This document shows, piece after piece, positions 17,828-27,042 of a stretch of 64,000 nt of DNA. Source of the stretch: Suilimivivens sp963638365 (GTDB lineage Bacteria > Bacillota > Clostridia > Lachnospirales > Lachnospiraceae); NCBI GenBank assembly GCA_963638365.1, contig CAVHRK010000129.1:22330-86329 (forward strand). The letters are read 5' to 3'. Position numbers and translations under genes: made by a program. The notes under the pieces are model-generated. The model saw only the letters and a program-made list of their open reading frames with translations, made no database searches and was not told the origin of the DNA. Within the stretch, counting starts at the first letter, position 1. Each line of letters begins with the position of its first letter.

Positions 17828-18444
17828 ACCAAAACCTCCGGTTTCTTTGTTCCCAGCAAACGCATGGTTCCCAGATATTGTTTTAATTCCTGATGATAAA
17901 GCTCCGGCTGAAAGGAGCCGTCAAAGAAATGCCTGCGCATCAGTCCTTCTGTCGTAAAACGAATCACTTCTGAAAGCTGCTCGCGGCTTAACCGTTCATC
18001 CAGTTCTTCCCCTGTAGCCTGACTTAAAATCTGCGCATACTTCTCACTTAAAATATTCCGCTTGTCCTCGGTTTCTACCAGTACCTCACTGACATTTTCC
18101 AGTCTGCTGTTATTCAAAAAAAGCATCATACACGGATAATTGCGCATGACCTGAAGCTCTGCTTCCTTGATCTGCTCCACCAGACGGAAATAATCGGTTT
18201 CTTCCTTATCGACGCCTGTAGTCAATTCCAGAATTACATAGCGGATGCTGTAATCGTAAATAAACGAATACAGTCCCAGCTTGCTTACAAAATAATGAAA
18301 CAGTAACCCCTTACTGATTCCCGCCTCACGGACAATATCATCCGTACTTGCATGTGCATAGCCGTTCATGGCAAACACTTTTAAGGAGGCATTGATCATA
18401 CGATCCTGCTTCTCCTTCTTCAAATCAAAAAACTTCTCATTCAT
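17824..18444 (-). CDS. TetR/AcrR family transcriptional regulator
   Basis: Regulator of about 206 residues with an N-terminal TetR helix-turn-helix (about 12-58, including TDDIVREAGISKGLLFHYF) and a variable ligand-binding C-terminal half. I chose ATG 18444: the promoter -10 lies at 18486-18491, so an in-frame upstream ATG at 18495 would not be transcribed. It is coupled to the DUF6062-like gene by a 4-nt overlap. A short dyad just after the promoter may be its operator. Effector unknown. Confidence 0.9.
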   Translation of the reverse strand: MNEKFFDLKKEKQDRMINASLKVFAMNGYAHASTDDIVREAGISKGLLFHYFVSKLGLYSFIYDYSIRYVILELTTGVDKEETDYFRLVEQIKEAELQVMRNYPCMMLFLNNSRLENVSEVLVETEDKRNILSEKYAQILSQATGEELDERLSREQLSEVIRFTTEGLMRRHFFDGSFQPELYHQELKQYLGTMRLLGTKKPEVLV

Positions 18445-18469
18445 ACCCCAGTATCCCTTCCAATTGACT

Positions 18470-18514
18470 TTCTTAGTCGAAGAAAAATATAACATATTTC
18501 TCTCATGGATTCAA
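18470..18514 (-). promoter_or_regulatory. Promoter and possible operator of the TetR gene
   Basis: Minus-strand -35 TTGAAT (18509-18514), 17-nt spacer, -10 TATATT (18486-18491). A dyad with TTCTT (18470-18474) and AAGAA (18480-18484) arms and a 5-nt centre lies across the expected transcription start and could be an autoregulatory TetR site. Promoter moderately sure; operator weak. Confidence 0.55.
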
Positions 18515-18702
18515 GATGACCGAAGGTATCAATCCCGGAAATTCATCTGGAAAATTTTATAAATTTTTTTGAAACTGTTTCGTATAATTTTCTTTTCTTT
18601 TTTCCAAAATAGTATTAAGATATACGTATCGAATAATATATATGATGTTGTAACGATTCAATACCTTCACAGTTACAGTTTGTTACAGAAAGGAGTACGT
18701 AT

Positions 18703-19191
18703 ATGTCCAAGAAATTTGGTAAGTTTTTATTATTTTCTGCTGTAGCAGGTGCCGCTGCTTATGGTGCTTATCAGTATCTGCAGAAGAAAGATAAAGCAAC
18801 GGTTCTTTCCGGTAATGAGGAAGACGAGGATCCGGATGATTTTAACGAAGATCTGGATGAAGATTCTGCCTCTTCAAAAGAACGTTCCTATGTTTCCCTG
18901 AATCTTAATAAAGCAGAGGCTTTTGCAACCGAGGCTTTCCAGAAAGCCAAAGAAGTCATTACCGATTCCGTTCAGAAGGTGAAAGAAACCGTGATGGAAT
19001 CCGCTGAGAAGTCCGAAACAAAGCCTGTGGAGGCTGCCGAAGAAGCTGCCAGTGAAGAAGCTCCTGCTAAGGAACCTGCTTCCGAAGAGGCTGCTTCCGA
19101 AACAGAAGAAGCTCCCGCTCCCGAAGCTCCGGCAGAGGAACCTGCCACGGAAAGCACCGAGCCTGTTACCGAAGAATTTCCTCTGGAATAA
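18703..19191 (+). CDS. Acidic membrane-anchored protein, unknown function
   Basis: Protein of 162 residues: short basic start, one hydrophobic segment (about 8-25), then a very acidic, low-complexity tail rich in Glu, Ala, Pro and Ser (about 100-160, repeating AEEAASEEAPA-like units). A middle stretch (about 70-105) is a predicted amphipathic helix. AAAGGAG lies 8 nt before the ATG and a strong terminator follows. It resembles small YtxH-like or linker proteins in layout only. It is the only plus-strand gene in the first 27 kb. Confidence 0.75.
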   Translation: MSKKFGKFLLFSAVAGAAAYGAYQYLQKKDKATVLSGNEEDEDPDDFNEDLDEDSASSKERSYVSLNLNKAEAFATEAFQKAKEVITDSVQKVKETVMESAEKSETKPVEAAEEAASEEAPAKEPASEEAASETEEAPAPEAPAEEPATESTEPVTEEFPLE

Positions 19192-19238
19192 AAACAGATG
19201 AAAGGAATTTTTCTAAACATCAATAAATGAGCATTTAA

Positions 19239-19276
19239 AAAGCTGTGTGGACCATGCCACACAGCTTTCTATTTTT
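19239..19276 (+). terminator. Strong bidirectional terminator
   Basis: Perfect 12-bp stem AAAGCTGTGTGG/CCACACAGCTTT (19239-19250, 19257-19268) with a 6-nt loop. T-rich sequence follows on the plus strand and a T-run also follows on the minus strand. It ends the acidic-protein gene and the convergent DUF2225 run. Confidence 0.9.
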
Positions 19277-19320
19277 CTTATTTCTTTTTGCTTCTCTTCT
19301 GTTGCCGGACTTACCCAATG

Positions 19321-20193
19321 CTACTTTGCGGTCTTTTCCCTGATGAGTGCAATCAGTTCATCCTTCATATCCCTTGCCTTATCCTTAATTCTCGGTGTCG
19401 CCGAGGTAGAAGTCAGGATTGCCGCAATCATCTTCGTTGCAACATCATACTGACCGATATCCATGGCAAGAGCTGCCACCAGATAATCCACAGTCATTTC
19501 ATCCATACCACACATCGGATAGTTGCTCTCGGTCATGCGGGCATTTACGAATCCTTCATAGGCATTCTTTAAATATTCCAGCTCCTGCTCCTTAAGTTCC
19601 TTTAACCTCGTCGTATCCTCCGGTGCTTCCTTTAAAAGCTCTTCCTTCATGCAACGTACCAGCCAGCCGCATTTCAGACAGATGTAAGCCTTTTCACTTG
19701 CTTTGGCATGCTTTACAATCGCATTTAAAAGGCACATTTTGTTGCGTTCCAGTGCTTCTTCCAGAGTATAGGTTTCCTTTTCTTCGGTGTTCCCCTGATA
19801 GGAGCTTGAAATATTCTCACGGATTGCTTTGGCCTGTGACGGTGCCAGTGCTCCGAAATATCTGCCCAGAGCTGCGTATCCGCATTTCGGGCACACGATT
19901 GCCTCATACTTTAACGGTTCAATGTCATCGTGAACCGGTCTTAAATCCCGGTCCATATGAACCAGTCTGGCACGATTGGCTTTTACAGTGATATCCTTAA
20001 ACTTTGTTGCACATACCGGACAGTCGTAGGTTTTGGAAAACAGATAGTCCTTTTCTTTATCCTGCGGCACCTCTTCCTCTTTTACTTCTTCCCTTTTTAC
20101 TTCCTGTTCCTTTTCTTTTTCTTCTTCATACAAGTTCAGATTGTCCAGATTTTTTAATCCAAGTTTCTCTAATCCTGCCAATAATCCTGCCAT
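19321..20193 (-). CDS. DUF2225 family zinc-ribbon protein
   Basis: Soluble protein of 290 residues. After a charged Glu/Lys-rich N-terminus (20-50) come three CxxC pairs (58/61, 101/104 and 172/175) in the DUF2225 pattern, suggesting structural zinc. The C-terminal half is alpha-helical and TPR-like. Biochemical role unknown. It is last in the guaB to glnS run, 26 nt after glnS. Confidence 0.82.
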   Translation of the reverse strand: MAGLLAGLEKLGLKNLDNLNLYEEEKEKEQEVKREEVKEEEVPQDKEKDYLFSKTYDCPVCATKFKDITVKANRARLVHMDRDLRPVHDDIEPLKYEAIVCPKCGYAALGRYFGALAPSQAKAIRENISSSYQGNTEEKETYTLEEALERNKMCLLNAIVKHAKASEKAYICLKCGWLVRCMKEELLKEAPEDTTRLKELKEQELEYLKNAYEGFVNARMTESNYPMCGMDEMTVDYLVAALAMDIGQYDVATKMIAAILTSTSATPRIKDKARDMKDELIALIREKTAK

Positions 20194-20219
20194 AATTTAC
20201 TCACTTTCTTTCCTGTTCT

Positions 20220-21872
20220 TTATGCCTTAGGTAAGACATAGGAACTCTTTAATGATACTACACGGTTAAATACCGGCTTTCCTTCCGTGGAATCTTTATA
20301 GTCCACACAGAAGAAGCCCTGTCTTACGAACTGGAAGCTTTCATATGCCTTTGCATCTGCAAGCACCGGCTCTACATAGCAATTCTCCAACGTGGTAAGA
20401 GAATTGGGATTGAGATTCAGACTTCCGTCCTCCTCATTGTATACGCCCTTTTCCTCGTCAATGATGTTCTCATATAAACGTACGGTAGCTTTCACCGCTT
20501 CCTTCGCAGATACCCAGTGAATGGTTCCCTTGACCTTACGGTCTGCATTACCACCCTTGGTAGCCGGATCATAGGTACAATGTACTTCGATCACATTGCC
20601 GTCCGCATCCTTCACACAGCCGGTACAGGTTACAAAGTATGCATTCATCAGACGTACTTCATTTCCGGGGAAAAGACGGAAATACTTCTTCGGCGGCTCT
20701 TCCATGAAATCTTCACGCTCGATATATAATTCTCTGCCAAAAGGTACTTTACGGCTTCCTAAGGATTCATTTTCAAGGTTGTTTGCGATCTCCAGCCATT
20801 CCGTCTGATCTTCCGGATAATTGTCAATGACAAGCTTTACCGGATCCAGAACGGCCATCACACGGGGGCGCTTCAATTTCAGGTCCTCACGGATACAGTA
20901 CTCCAGCATCGCATAATCAGCAGAAGCATTCGCCTTGGAAACACCACACAGCTCCACGAAACGCTTAATGGATTCCGGTGTAAAGCCTCTGCGGCGAAGA
21001 GCTGCAATGGATACCAGTCTCGGATCATCCCATCCGTCCACAATGCCCTCTTCCACGAGTTTCTTGATGTAGCGCTTTCCGGTAACCACATTTGTCAGAT
21101 ACATCTTTGCAAACTCAATCTGCTTGGGCGGATGAGGATACTCCAGTTCACGTACCACCCAGTCATATAGAGGCCTATGATCCTCAAATTCCAGTGTACA
21201 GATGGAATGGGTAATTCCTTCAATCGCATCCTCGATCGGATGGGCGAAGTCATACATGGGATAAATGCACCAACGGTCTCCGGTGTTGTGATGCGTCATA
21301 TGAGCCACACGATAGATAATCGGATCTCTCATGTTCATATTGGGAGATGCCATATCAATCTTCGCACGAAGAGTCTTCTCGCCATCAGCATATTCGCCAT
21401 TCTTCATCTTCTCGAATAAGGCAAGGTTCTCCTCCACGCTGCGGTTCCGGCTGGGATCTTCCTTACCGGGCTCTGTAAGCGTTCCACGGTATTCTCTCAT
21501 TTCGTCAGCGGTCAGATCGGACACATAAGCCTTTCCCTTCCAGATCAGCTTCACAGCACCCTCGTACATCTGGTCAAAGTAGTTGGATGCAAAGAACAGA
21601 CGATCCTCCCAGTCTGCGCCAAGCCACTTGATATCTGCAAGAATGGATTCCACGAATTCCGATTTTTCTTTCGTCGGATTCGTATCGTCAAACCGCATGT
21701 TAAATTTGCCGCCGTATTCCTGTGCCAGGCCGTAGTTTAATAAGATACTCTTCGCGTGTCCGATATGAAGATATCCGTTCGGTTCCGGCGGAAATCGGGT
21801 GTGCACGGTATCGTATACGCCTTCCGCTAAATCTTTGTCAATGATCTGTTCAATAAAATTCTTGGATTCCAT
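20220..21872 (-). CDS. glnS: Glutamine--tRNA ligase
   Basis: Class I synthetase of 550 residues that charges tRNA-Gln with glutamine. It has the HIGH motif (36-39) within PPEPNGYLHIGHAKS. At the second signature motif TGKR (264-267) stands where E. coli has MSKR. The downstream WDDPRLVSIAALRRRGF block and the C-terminal anticodon-binding beta-barrels are present; length matches the family. AGGAGG precedes the ATG. Its presence beside GatCAB in this window means Gln-tRNA does not need the amidation route. Confidence 0.97.
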   Translation of the reverse strand: MESKNFIEQIIDKDLAEGVYDTVHTRFPPEPNGYLHIGHAKSILLNYGLAQEYGGKFNMRFDDTNPTKEKSEFVESILADIKWLGADWEDRLFFASNYFDQMYEGAVKLIWKGKAYVSDLTADEMREYRGTLTEPGKEDPSRNRSVEENLALFEKMKNGEYADGEKTLRAKIDMASPNMNMRDPIIYRVAHMTHHNTGDRWCIYPMYDFAHPIEDAIEGITHSICTLEFEDHRPLYDWVVRELEYPHPPKQIEFAKMYLTNVVTGKRYIKKLVEEGIVDGWDDPRLVSIAALRRRGFTPESIKRFVELCGVSKANASADYAMLEYCIREDLKLKRPRVMAVLDPVKLVIDNYPEDQTEWLEIANNLENESLGSRKVPFGRELYIEREDFMEEPPKKYFRLFPGNEVRLMNAYFVTCTGCVKDADGNVIEVHCTYDPATKGGNADRKVKGTIHWVSAKEAVKATVRLYENIIDEEKGVYNEEDGSLNLNPNSLTTLENCYVEPVLADAKAYESFQFVRQGFFCVDYKDSTEGKPVFNRVVSLKSSYVLPKA

Positions 21873-21910
21873 TCTTTTTCCTCCTCATTGATCCTTACTG
21901 CCATGCCCTC

Positions 21911-24652
21911 CTATGAGGTCATCTTCGGCAGATATTTTTCTTCAAACTGCTTTCTTGGCATCGGGCGGTCGAAATAATAGCCCTGCACCAGATCTACACA
22001 CATATTCTTTAAGATATCAAACTGTACCTTGGTTTCCACGCCTTCCGCACAAAGGTTTACCCCGAGTGCCTCGGCAAGCTCTCCTACCATCCGCACAAAG
22101 GACTTCGCATAAGAGTCCTTATCCAGATCCTTGATAAAGCTCTGATCCACCTTGATGACATCAAACGGAATCTCCCGGATGTGGTTTAAGGACGAATATC
22201 CTGTTCCAAAGTCATCCAGTGCAATCCGCACACCAAGATCCTTGATCTTTGCTAAAATCTTCTTCATACGATCCATATCATCAATGGCAAGGCTCTCTGT
22301 TACCTCCAGTGTCAAATTGTGCGGCGAAAGTCCGGTATCCTTTAATGCATTCTGTACAATCTCCACAATATCCGTCTGCAGGAGCTGTACCACCGAAAGA
22401 TTCACGTTCACGCGATGATTCGGATAGCCGTGCGTATTCCAGCTATGACAGATCTTACAGGACTCATATAACACATAGTTGCCGATCGGATTAATCAGCC
22501 CCAGATACTCTGCGAGTGGAATGAACTCCGAAGGCGGAATAAATCCAAGTTCCGAGCAGTTCCAGCGGATTAACGCCTCCGCACCGGTACATGAGAAGCC
22601 TTCTTTCGTAATATCTACGATCGGCTGGAAATAAATCTCAAATTCCTTAAAACTGTCCGCCGTTGCCTCACGCATATTCTTTTCCATGTCAAGCCGCTTT
22701 CCGGATCTTGCCGCAAAGCATTCCTCATAATATGCAATCCGGTTCTTGCCGCCCTTCTTGGCCTCATACATGGCAATATCCGCCATCTTAATGAGATCAT
22801 GCACGTTGGCATCCTCTCCCGGGAATTCCACAATTCCCATACTCATGGTACAGTAATAATCAGAACCCCGCAAAAACCACGGCTTTAAGAAAATATCTTT
22901 AATATTGGTAATAATCTGCTCCCGCTTTTCATAAACTGCCGGTGAGAGAATAATTACAAACTCATCCCCACCCATACGGTAACAGGTGTCCTCAATGCCT
23001 TCAATCCGCTGCAGGCTGTGGGAAATGGCTTTTAACAGGACATCACCATACTGATGCCCCAGTCCATCATTGATATGCTTAAAATCGTCCAGATCAAGGT
23101 ACAGCAGTAATCCCTTATCTTTCGTCCGCTTCGCAAGATCCACGAACTTCGCAAGATCACGTTCACAGCACATCCGGTTATACAAGCCGGTAAGGAAATC
23201 GGTATACGCCTGCTGTTCAATCTTTCTCTGATAAATTTTCTTATCGGTAATATCATAGAGCGCGCACAGAAGTACCGGACTTCCGTCTACCCACGGCATT
23301 CTGGTATAGTACAGATCATACCAGCGGTCTCTTTTGGTATAGTAAATCTCACAGACTCCCTTGTCACTTTCAATACTGTGCTCAAAAATGTCCTGAATCA
23401 TCTGCCTCTTTAATTCCAGCTCAAAGGTCCGCCTCATATTACTGTTTGCAAACAGGATCTTCCCCGTGTTGAGATCTCTGACATAAACAGCGCTTCCGAC
23501 ATTATCCAGAATTCTTTCTAAGGATGCATACGAGCTTGCCAGTGAATTCTTCTGAATCCGGCGTGTCAGAATACTCTGGAGAATCTTCACTGAGTCATTG
23601 ATGAATTTCACTTCCTCGATCTGCCATACCCGGCTGCCACTGCAGTCCCCGAAGCATACATACATGCCCGGTGTATGATTGACCATTACCGGAATCACAA
23701 TAGCTGCCTTAAGTCCGATTGCTTCCATTTCCTTCCGTTCCTGTGCACTTGCAAGGGAACTTCCGGACAATACAACGGTTTTGTCCGTTTTCAAAATTTC
23801 CGGTAGCTGAAAACTTCCATCCTGCGGAATCTGAACAGTACTAATCCCTTTTCCCCAGAATGCAACAACCTCTACCCGTTCCGGCTCCTGTTTGATCTTA
23901 TAAACGGCTCCCCCGGAAATACATAGGAACCGTGACACGATCTCAATAAGGTTCGTAATCACTGTTTCGATGGCATCTTCACTCTCAAGTAACTGCACCA
24001 CATCGGTAAGTGCCTCTGTCCGGTGAAGACTCACGCTCATCTCCTTTTCCGAACTGCGGCTCCTGCGGCATTCCGCCTGCGCTGTCATAATGGACATCCG
24101 GTATCCAAGCAATACATTGGTAAAGTCACGCAGCGCATCCACCGCATGAATAAACTGCGCCTCCGTAAGTATCGTCTTGAATCCTTCAAGCGGAGGGTTT
24201 TCATAATCTCCGGTATCATATCCATCCACTAAAACACCATAAGCCAGCCAATTCAAGACCGGTTTTCCCTGCAGTTTGGCAGAAATGACTGCCACCCGCA
24301 GATTGGGATACGCCGTTGTCTCAATTGCCTGGTCTTCTAATGTACTTTCGGATACTCGGAGCAGCATATCCTGATACTGCTCCGCATCAATCATCTGTTC
24401 AATTATTGCGGTTTCATCCGCCTTCCCGCTAAAGGAAGTAAGCTGGACACCTTTGCCATCCAAACAGCACAGAAACACATTTGCCACATCACTGAAATGC
24501 TTCTGCCATTTTTCCAATTGTTTTTCATCTATAAAGGACTGCACAATGGCTGCTGCATCCTGCCCTAAAATATTCTCATCATAATTACTCACTGATAAAG
24601 AACCCCCTGCTTCCCATAAAGCCCTGGGATAGTATAGTTCTATTCTATTCAT
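21911..24652 (-). CDS. GGDEF/EAL signalling protein with GAF and PAS sensor domains
   Basis: Protein of 913 residues for cyclic-di-GMP turnover. Order: an N-terminal PocR-like region (about 30-180), GAF (about 215-360), PAS (about 375-470), GGDEF (about 480-640) with intact GGDEF at 561-565, and EAL (about 660-905) with EAL at 692-694, EVTES, DDFGTGYS and AEGVE all present. The allosteric RxxD inhibition site before GGDEF reads GIED, so product inhibition may be lost. Both catalytic halves look active. The ATG overlaps the guaB stop by 8 nt; GTG at 24592 behind AGGGGG is an alternative start. No membrane segments. Confidence 0.93.
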   Translation of the reverse strand: MNRIELYYPRALWEAGGSLSVSNYDENILGQDAAAIVQSFIDEKQLEKWQKHFSDVANVFLCCLDGKGVQLTSFSGKADETAIIEQMIDAEQYQDMLLRVSESTLEDQAIETTAYPNLRVAVISAKLQGKPVLNWLAYGVLVDGYDTGDYENPPLEGFKTILTEAQFIHAVDALRDFTNVLLGYRMSIMTAQAECRRSRSSEKEMSVSLHRTEALTDVVQLLESEDAIETVITNLIEIVSRFLCISGGAVYKIKQEPERVEVVAFWGKGISTVQIPQDGSFQLPEILKTDKTVVLSGSSLASAQERKEMEAIGLKAAIVIPVMVNHTPGMYVCFGDCSGSRVWQIEEVKFINDSVKILQSILTRRIQKNSLASSYASLERILDNVGSAVYVRDLNTGKILFANSNMRRTFELELKRQMIQDIFEHSIESDKGVCEIYYTKRDRWYDLYYTRMPWVDGSPVLLCALYDITDKKIYQRKIEQQAYTDFLTGLYNRMCCERDLAKFVDLAKRTKDKGLLLYLDLDDFKHINDGLGHQYGDVLLKAISHSLQRIEGIEDTCYRMGGDEFVIILSPAVYEKREQIITNIKDIFLKPWFLRGSDYYCTMSMGIVEFPGEDANVHDLIKMADIAMYEAKKGGKNRIAYYEECFAARSGKRLDMEKNMREATADSFKEFEIYFQPIVDITKEGFSCTGAEALIRWNCSELGFIPPSEFIPLAEYLGLINPIGNYVLYESCKICHSWNTHGYPNHRVNVNLSVVQLLQTDIVEIVQNALKDTGLSPHNLTLEVTESLAIDDMDRMKKILAKIKDLGVRIALDDFGTGYSSLNHIREIPFDVIKVDQSFIKDLDKDSYAKSFVRMVGELAEALGVNLCAEGVETKVQFDILKNMCVDLVQGYYFDRPMPRKQFEEKYLPKMTS

Positions 24653-26099
24653 CTACGCTGTAGTTTGGTGCTTCTTTCGTAATATGAATATCATGAGGAT
24701 GGCTTTCCTTTAAGGATGCCGCAGAAATCTTCACAAATCTGCCGTTCTCCTTAAGTTCCTCAATGGTTCTGGTTCCACAATATCCCATACCAGAACGAAG
24801 TCCGCCCATAAGCTGGAATACCGTATCCTCTACGGTTCCCTTATAAGCAACACGGCCTTCTACGCCTTCCGGTACAAGCTTCTTGGCATTTTCCTGGAAA
24901 TAACGGTCCTTGCTGCCGTTTTCCATGGCAGCAATGGATCCCATGCCACGATATACCTTGTATTTACGTCCCTGATATAATTCAAAGGTTCCGGGACTTT
25001 CATCGCATCCTGCGAAAATACTTCCCATCATACATACATTTCCGCCTGCGGCAATCGCCTTGGTCATATCTCCGGAATACTTAATACCACCGTCTGCAAT
25101 GATCGGAATACCGTACTCCCTGGCAACCGCATAAGCATCCATAATTGCAGAAATCTGCGGCACACCGATACCTGCGACAATACGTGTGGTACAGATGGAA
25201 CCGGGACCGATACCAACCTTAACGGCATCAGCGCCTGCTTCAATTAATGCTCTGGTTCCTTCTCCGGTTGCCACATTACCTGCGATAACCTGCACATCGG
25301 GATACGCTTCCTTAATCATGCGCACACAACGCAATACATTCTCGGAATGTCCATGTGCGCAATCCAGAACAACCACATCAACCTTTGCTTTCACAAGCTC
25401 GCTGACACGGTCTAAGACATTCGCAGTAATACCAACGGCTGCACCACAAAGAAGACGTCCCTGATCGTCCTTTGCGGACAACGGATACTTGATCGTCTTC
25501 TCAATATCCTTAATGGTAATAAGTCCCTTTAAATTAAAATCTGCGTCCACGATCGGAAGCTTTTCCTTACGCGCCTTGGCAAGAATCTTCTTAGCGTCTT
25601 CGAGTGTAATTCCTTCCGGTGCGGTAATCAGTCCTTCGGATGTCATGGATTCCTTGATCTTCTTTGTAAAGTCTGTTTCAAACTTCAGATCACGGTTCGT
25701 AATGATACCAACCAGTTTACGTCCCTCTGTAATCGGCACACCGGATATACGGAACTTCGCCATTAATGCATCCGCATCTGCCAGTGTGTGTTCCGGGGAC
25801 AGGGAAAACGGATCTGTGATGACTCCATTCTCGGATCTCTTCACCTTATCTACTTCCTCTGCCTGTGCCTCAATCGACATATTCTTGTGGATAATACCGA
25901 TTCCACCCTGTCTTGCCATGGCAATCGCCATACGATGCTCTGTTACGGTATCCATGCCGGCACTCATCATCGGAATGTTGAGTTTGATCTTCTTTGTCAG
26001 CCATGTTGTTAAATCGACCTCATTTGGAACCACCTGGGAATAGGCTGGAACCAAAAGCACATCATCAAAGGTAATGCCTTCGCCAATAATCTGACCCAT
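24645..26099 (-). CDS. guaB: IMP dehydrogenase
   Basis: Enzyme of 484 residues converting IMP to XMP with NAD, the first step of GMP synthesis. A TIM barrel is interrupted by two CBS domains (about 95-205); the catalytic Cys is at about 303 in GPGSICTTR. The flap region contains YRGMGSI near 395. Length is normal. AGGAGG precedes the ATG. It heads a run with the cyclic-di-GMP protein, glnS and DUF2225 gene, which links GTP supply and GTP-derived signalling by position at least. Confidence 0.97.
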   Translation of the reverse strand: MGQIIGEGITFDDVLLVPAYSQVVPNEVDLTTWLTKKIKLNIPMMSAGMDTVTEHRMAIAMARQGGIGIIHKNMSIEAQAEEVDKVKRSENGVITDPFSLSPEHTLADADALMAKFRISGVPITEGRKLVGIITNRDLKFETDFTKKIKESMTSEGLITAPEGITLEDAKKILAKARKEKLPIVDADFNLKGLITIKDIEKTIKYPLSAKDDQGRLLCGAAVGITANVLDRVSELVKAKVDVVVLDCAHGHSENVLRCVRMIKEAYPDVQVIAGNVATGEGTRALIEAGADAVKVGIGPGSICTTRIVAGIGVPQISAIMDAYAVAREYGIPIIADGGIKYSGDMTKAIAAGGNVCMMGSIFAGCDESPGTFELYQGRKYKVYRGMGSIAAMENGSKDRYFQENAKKLVPEGVEGRVAYKGTVEDTVFQLMGGLRSGMGYCGTRTIEELKENGRFVKISAASLKESHPHDIHITKEAPNYSVDE

Positions 26100-26154
26100 T
26101 TTCTCTCCTCCTAGTTTGTAATTTCTGTTTCTAATACATTATCTGCGTTTATAT

Positions 26155-26655
26155 TTAATCCATAAACACCTTACGGGGTGCTATGAATTGAATCGCCTTC
26201 ACCATTTCCTGATTCGGCTCGAAAATCACCTTCTGCTTTCCATCATAATAGAATACATAACGGTGATCCGGCTGCTGCTCCTCGCCGCTGCTGTAATCCA
26301 CGGCCTTGTCCTGACGGTTCTTATAGTTATCCAAATGATATGATTTGATCGGTGCCATGACTTCCATTTTGCCCATATCAAAAGTTGCTACTTTTTTACG
26401 TCTGCTCTTGGCAAGCACCTTGTCCACCGTCAGTTCTTTATCTACATAGAGATATTCATATTCCACATCGGAATTCATGGAAACAAAATAAGCCCCCACG
26501 CCAATCACAATTGCTACAATAAAAAGTACCATATTAAAAGCAACCATGGCAAGCAGACCGATCATTACCGTAAGAATAATCAATAGCATTTTTAAAAATT
26601 TCATTGCAACAGATGTCTTTCTTTTAACCATCCATTCTACATAAGTATCGTTCAT
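26155..26655 (-). CDS. Small membrane protein, DUF6106-like
   Basis: About 166 residues: a short N-terminus (NDTYVEWMVKRK), two adjoining hydrophobic segments (about 18-60), then a cytoplasmic beta-rich domain. It resembles a clostridial family of unknown function (DUF6106), an assignment I hold loosely. ATG 26655 has GGAGG 7 nt upstream; a GTG two codons earlier is too close to it. A good promoter lies at 26753-26781. guaB starts 55 nt downstream, so read-through is possible. Confidence 0.75.
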   Translation of the reverse strand: MNDTYVEWMVKRKTSVAMKFLKMLLIILTVMIGLLAMVAFNMVLFIVAIVIGVGAYFVSMNSDVEYEYLYVDKELTVDKVLAKSRRKKVATFDMGKMEVMAPIKSYHLDNYKNRQDKAVDYSSGEEQQPDHRYVFYYDGKQKVIFEPNQEMVKAIQFIAPRKVFMD

Positions 26656-26752
26656 TTCCACGCCTCCGGATTTTCAAACATTTCACCATTTCAGAAATGA
26701 ATCTTCTGCATCTCTTTCTGACCCCAGACACATTCCTGAATAGTTACTCTAA

Positions 26753-26781
26753 ATAATAGTATATTTTCGTGAAACTTGCAA
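26753..26781 (-). promoter_or_regulatory. Promoter of the DUF6106-like gene
   Basis: Minus-strand -35 TTGCAA (26776-26781), 17-nt spacer, -10 TATTAT (26753-26758). It lies about 100 nt before the start codon and just downstream (minus strand) of the structured repeat copy 1. Confidence 0.65.
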
Positions 26782-26811
26782 GAGATCATTTTTGTCTGAC
26801 CGTTCAGAATT

Positions 26812-26967
26812 CAGCCATGCCATTCATAAGTTGCCGGACAAGCCGGCAACTTATTTCATGTCGGGCATCCGCCCTATAGAAACGATAGTACAGGATGAAC
26901 TTTGTGAGCAAGCTCCCACGGTCATCCTGTACCATCGCTTCTGCATGGCTGATTGTTTACACAAATT
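26812..26967 (-). repeat. Structured repeat element, copy 1
   Basis: A folded element of 140 nt (26812-26951), with homology to copy 2 continuing to 26967. It fills most of the 387-nt gap before the plus-strand gene. Closing stem CAGCCATGC/GCATGGCTG (26812-26820, 26943-26951); hairpin ATAAGTTGCCGG/CCGGCAACTTAT (26826-26837, 26843-26854); small hairpin GGGC-ATCC-GCCC (26863-26874); long stem 26879-26898 with 26922-26941, capped by the conserved GTGAGCAAGCTCCCAC (26904-26919). A-C mismatches on the plus strand become G-U pairs on the minus strand, so the RNA is probably minus-sense. Not recognised as a known family. Confidence 0.8.
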
Positions 26968-27042
26968 TAATAATTGGGAACATTGACTTCTGTCTGTAAT
27001 CTGGATTAAGATGATACAAGATGAAAAGGAGTGAACAAGTTT

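Noticed and set aside
26812..26967. Insertion-sequence remnant as explanation of the repeat
   Set aside because: No transposase frame, no target duplication around either copy; a mobile origin stays possible but is not shown.
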